A stretch of DNA of 64,000 nucleotides, taken from positions 62,001-126,000 of the forward strand of contig NZ_LUAV01000011.1 of NCBI RefSeq assembly GCF_002078505.1, written 5' to 3'. Under the pieces are notes generated by a model. That model ran no database searches, was not told where the DNA came from, and worked only from the letters and a program-made list of their open reading frames with translations. Shown piece by piece: positions 62,294-64,000 of this stretch. The first letter of the stretch is position 1, and every line of letters begins with the position of its first letter. The translations under genes and the position numbers were made by a program. This DNA is from Ensifer aridi. Lineage in GTDB: Bacteria > Pseudomonadota > Alphaproteobacteria > Rhizobiales > Rhizobiaceae.

Positions 62294-62863
62294 ATGTCCG
62301 TTCCCCGCATCAAGTCCGATCTCCATGGCCATGTCGATGAACTCTTTTCGGCCGATCTGCTGCAATCGAGCGATGCGGAAAACCAAGCGGCGCTTAAGAG
62401 CTTTCTCTCATCCACCTATTCCAGCCTCGCCTCGCTCTCCTGGCATCTCGGTGCCGATGGAGATGTCCTGCAACGCGAAGCCCGGCCGGCAGCCGAACTC
62501 GTGGACGACGTCTTCTTCACCCTCAACCGTGAGCGCGAATTTTCCGGCGCCGATTGCGAATGCGTGCAGGGCCTTCTCGGCACGCACAATTCTCGCCAGC
62601 AATTCGGAGGTACGTCTGATGCGGGCAGAAACCTACGCCATCGTAAATCTCGCCGCTTTGAATCTCATCGAAGCCGCCAGTGCCGCCTATTTTGCGACCG
62701 AGAAGGAGGCAGCCTCCCGTCACGAGTTTCGCGTCCGTCAAATGCTGCGGAAAATCGCTGCAGCTCTCGGCTACGAGGTTGCCGAAGTGGGCTGGCAGGA
62801 GAGCCAGCCCGAGCGCCCATCGGAAGGAACGTCGCCCGAGGTCGCCTCTTCCTCCGGCCTTAG
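62294..62863 (+). CDS. early phage protein, C-terminus uncertain
   Basis: MSVPRIKSDLHGHVDELFSA to NREREFSGADCECVQGLL (about 95 residues) looks genuine and helical. After about 62580 the frame overlaps the next gene out of register and becomes Arg/Ser-rich, so a frameshift or lost stop is likely. It is the first gene after the operators. Confidence 0.45.
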   Translation: MSVPRIKSDLHGHVDELFSADLLQSSDAENQAALKSFLSSTYSSLASLSWHLGADGDVLQREARPAAELVDDVFFTLNREREFSGADCECVQGLLGTHNSRQQFGGTSDAGRNLRHRKSRRFESHRSRQCRLFCDREGGSLPSRVSRPSNAAENRCSSRLRGCRSGLAGEPARAPIGRNVARGRLFLRP

Positions 62864-62906
62864 GCTCGTATCCACCCGACCAGTCGAATCAAAGATGTCG
62901 CTATGA
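62619..62906 (+). CDS. early phage protein, 95 aa
   Basis: MRAETYAIVNLAALNLIEAA onwards; helical, followed by a Ser/Pro tail. GGAGG ribosome site. Not recognised. Confidence 0.55.
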   Translation: MRAETYAIVNLAALNLIEAASAAYFATEKEAASRHEFRVRQMLRKIAAALGYEVAEVGWQESQPERPSEGTSPEVASSSGLRLVSTRPVESKMSL

Positions 62907-63048
62907 GCCGCCATTGGTCGCCCAATCGCCTTCGATGGAGATCGAGCCAGCGCCGCGCAACTGTTCAAATGACGCGAGCATTGGGAAGAAACGCCACTTC
63001 CGATTTTTAGAAACAGGTTACGGAAAGTCCGTTAAGTGCTTGATTTAA

Positions 63049-63124
<76 letters not shown>

Positions 63125-63326
63125 GCCCGGAACCGCGTCGCTGCGGTCTGGTGGGGCGTATAATGGCCTTCGCCCCACTTGTCCAGCACCCTTTGCAAGA
63201 TTTTTGGGAAAATTTCAGGCCGCCGCAGCGGAGACGTCGGTGGTCGCACGGGAGCGGTGCGCGGCTCGCCGGCGGCGAGCCTGCGGCGCTGTAGCGCGTC
63301 GCCTTCACTCGTCGCGCAACGTGCTT

Positions 63327-64000
63327 CTAAATCGCCAGCTTCCCCTCGGCGACCTTCACAGCGTGCCCGCCGATGCGGGCGGTGGTGATCTCGCCGTCGG
63401 CGATGTCGAGATGCAGGTGTATGAAGGAAGGACGGCCCATCTCCACGCCTTGCTCGATCAGAATGGGATGGTGTCCGTCCACAAGTTCATCGAAAAGATT
63501 GATCGCACCGGAAAGGGCGGCCGCGGCCGAACCGGTCGCCGGGTCCTCGACGAGGCCCATCTCGGGGGCAAACATACGGGCATGGAAGCGGGCCATGTGG
63601 TTGATACCGCCGCGGCAGTAGAGGTAAGCGGCTGCCAGCCGGCCTTCGGCGAGCGGTGTCAGTTGTTCCCAGCGTTGCGGGTCGAATTCCACCGAAGCGG
63701 CGGCGTTGACATCGTGCAGAGGCACCATCACGAAAGGAACGCCGGCACTCCAGAAGGAGGTCACGTGGTTTTCGAAACCAATCTGCGTCGTCTTGAGGCT
63801 CAGCGCATCGGCTATCGCCTGCCTGTCGAAATGCGCGTGGAGTCTGTTCGGCTTGCGTGGCAGGTCGAATTCGGCAAAGGTCGCCTTGCCCGGCTTCAGC
63901 CGCACCGCGGCGCGCACCGGTCCGATCTTTTCCTCCAGAACCTGCATGAGGTCGAGCGCTCTGGCGGACTCGCCATAACGCGCTTCCGCGATCGCGACCG
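63327..64000 (-). CDS. PhzF-family protein, 5' end outside the window
   Basis: About 224 residues of the C-terminal part. The signature EDPATGSAAAALSG and FMVP/ARMFAPEMG blocks identify the PhzF/diaminopimelate-epimerase-like fold. The frame is open to the window edge, so the internal Met at 63947 is not the start. It is an isomerase of unknown substrate. Confidence 0.82.
   Translation of the reverse strand, partial: VAIAEARYGESARALDLMQVLEEKIGPVRAAVRLKPGKATFAEFDLPRKPNRLHAHFDRQAIADALSLKTTQIGFENHVTSFWSAGVPFVMVPLHDVNAAASVEFDPQRWEQLTPLAEGRLAAAYLYCRGGINHMARFHARMFAPEMGLVEDPATGSAAAALSGAINLFDELVDGHHPILIEQGVEMGRPSFIHLHLDIADGEITTARIGGHAVKVAEGKLAI

Larger units (their letters stand above)
49660..62906. 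mobile_element. degenerate prophage remnant beside tRNA-Lys
   Basis: Phage genes on the minus strand include small and large terminase pieces, scaffold, a capsid fragment fused to lysin, and spanins. To the right lie a DnaA-C protein, a CI-like repressor and two early genes. Portal, tail, integrase and most capsid genes are absent. Several non-phage genes (GFA, exported proteins, BA14K) and two RIME copies lie inside. The 3' end of tRNA-Lys faces the remnant 143 bp away, a usual integration target. Boundaries are approximate. Confidence 0.75.

Overview
The window is high-GC chromosomal DNA of an alphaproteobacterium in the Rhizobiaceae, most likely Sinorhizobium/Ensifer. The evidence is several copies of a ~105-bp mosaic palindrome that matches my recollection of the RIME1 element of Sinorhizobium, BA14K-family and DUF1127 genes, rhizobial-type phage genes, and a bmt-type homocysteine methyltransferase. 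No plasmid or replication-origin genes are seen.

Region 1 (1-8.3 kb): a betaine-type ABC substrate-binding protein and ATPase with no permease between them, a tautomerase/LysR divergent pair, bmt behind a 16-bp palindrome that resembles a SahR operator, a broken acyltransferase-SGNH gene and a periplasmic phosphodiester-glycosidase-like protein.

Region 2 (8.5-21.1 kb) is the most striking part: a corrinoid-dependent methyl-transfer island in a presumably aerobic bacterium. It holds a non-pyrrolysine MttB-family methyltransferase with an Fe-S partner (minus strand). On the plus strand are a corrinoid protein, a DUF1638 protein, a formyltransferase-like protein, and then a six-gene operon: 'virulence factor' domain protein, MTHFR C-terminal (MetV-like) protein, MTHFR, methyl-THF:corrinoid methyltransferase, a small helical protein and a RACo-like [2Fe-2S]/ASKHA corrinoid activator. 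Two plus-strand promoter regions share a 26-bp motif. Three small lipoprotein genes, two of them entericidin-like, and a BA14K gene are interspersed. The inferred flow is: quaternary amine imported, methyl group moved by MttB to the corrinoid, then to THF, then oxidised through MTHFR, with RACo repairing oxidised corrinoid.

Region 3 (21-49.7 kb) is ordinary chromosome: a CelD-like GNAT, an ArsR/SRPBCC pair (SRPBCC frameshifted), LysR, DUF1127 genes, a GbdR/GlxA-type AraC regulator, two related multi-receiver signalling proteins (one with GGDEF), an RTX protein, a frameshifted class III cyclase, CBS, TerC and MscS-type proteins, and a cobalamin-riboswitch-controlled operon (DUF1636, BtuD-, BtuF- and BtuC-like) which probably supplies corrinoid. 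An SLC13 permease and tandem paralogous lipoproteins follow.

Region 4 (about 49.7-62.9 kb) is a decayed prophage next to tRNA-Lys(CTT). It keeps a CI-like repressor with operators, a DnaA-C protein, terminase pieces, a scaffold gene, a capsid fragment fused to an endolysin carrying an amber codon, and a nested spanin pair. Several genes carry single-base frameshifts, and non-phage genes are interspersed. The window ends in a partial PhzF-family gene.

All family names are from reading protein sequences by eye; no database search was run.
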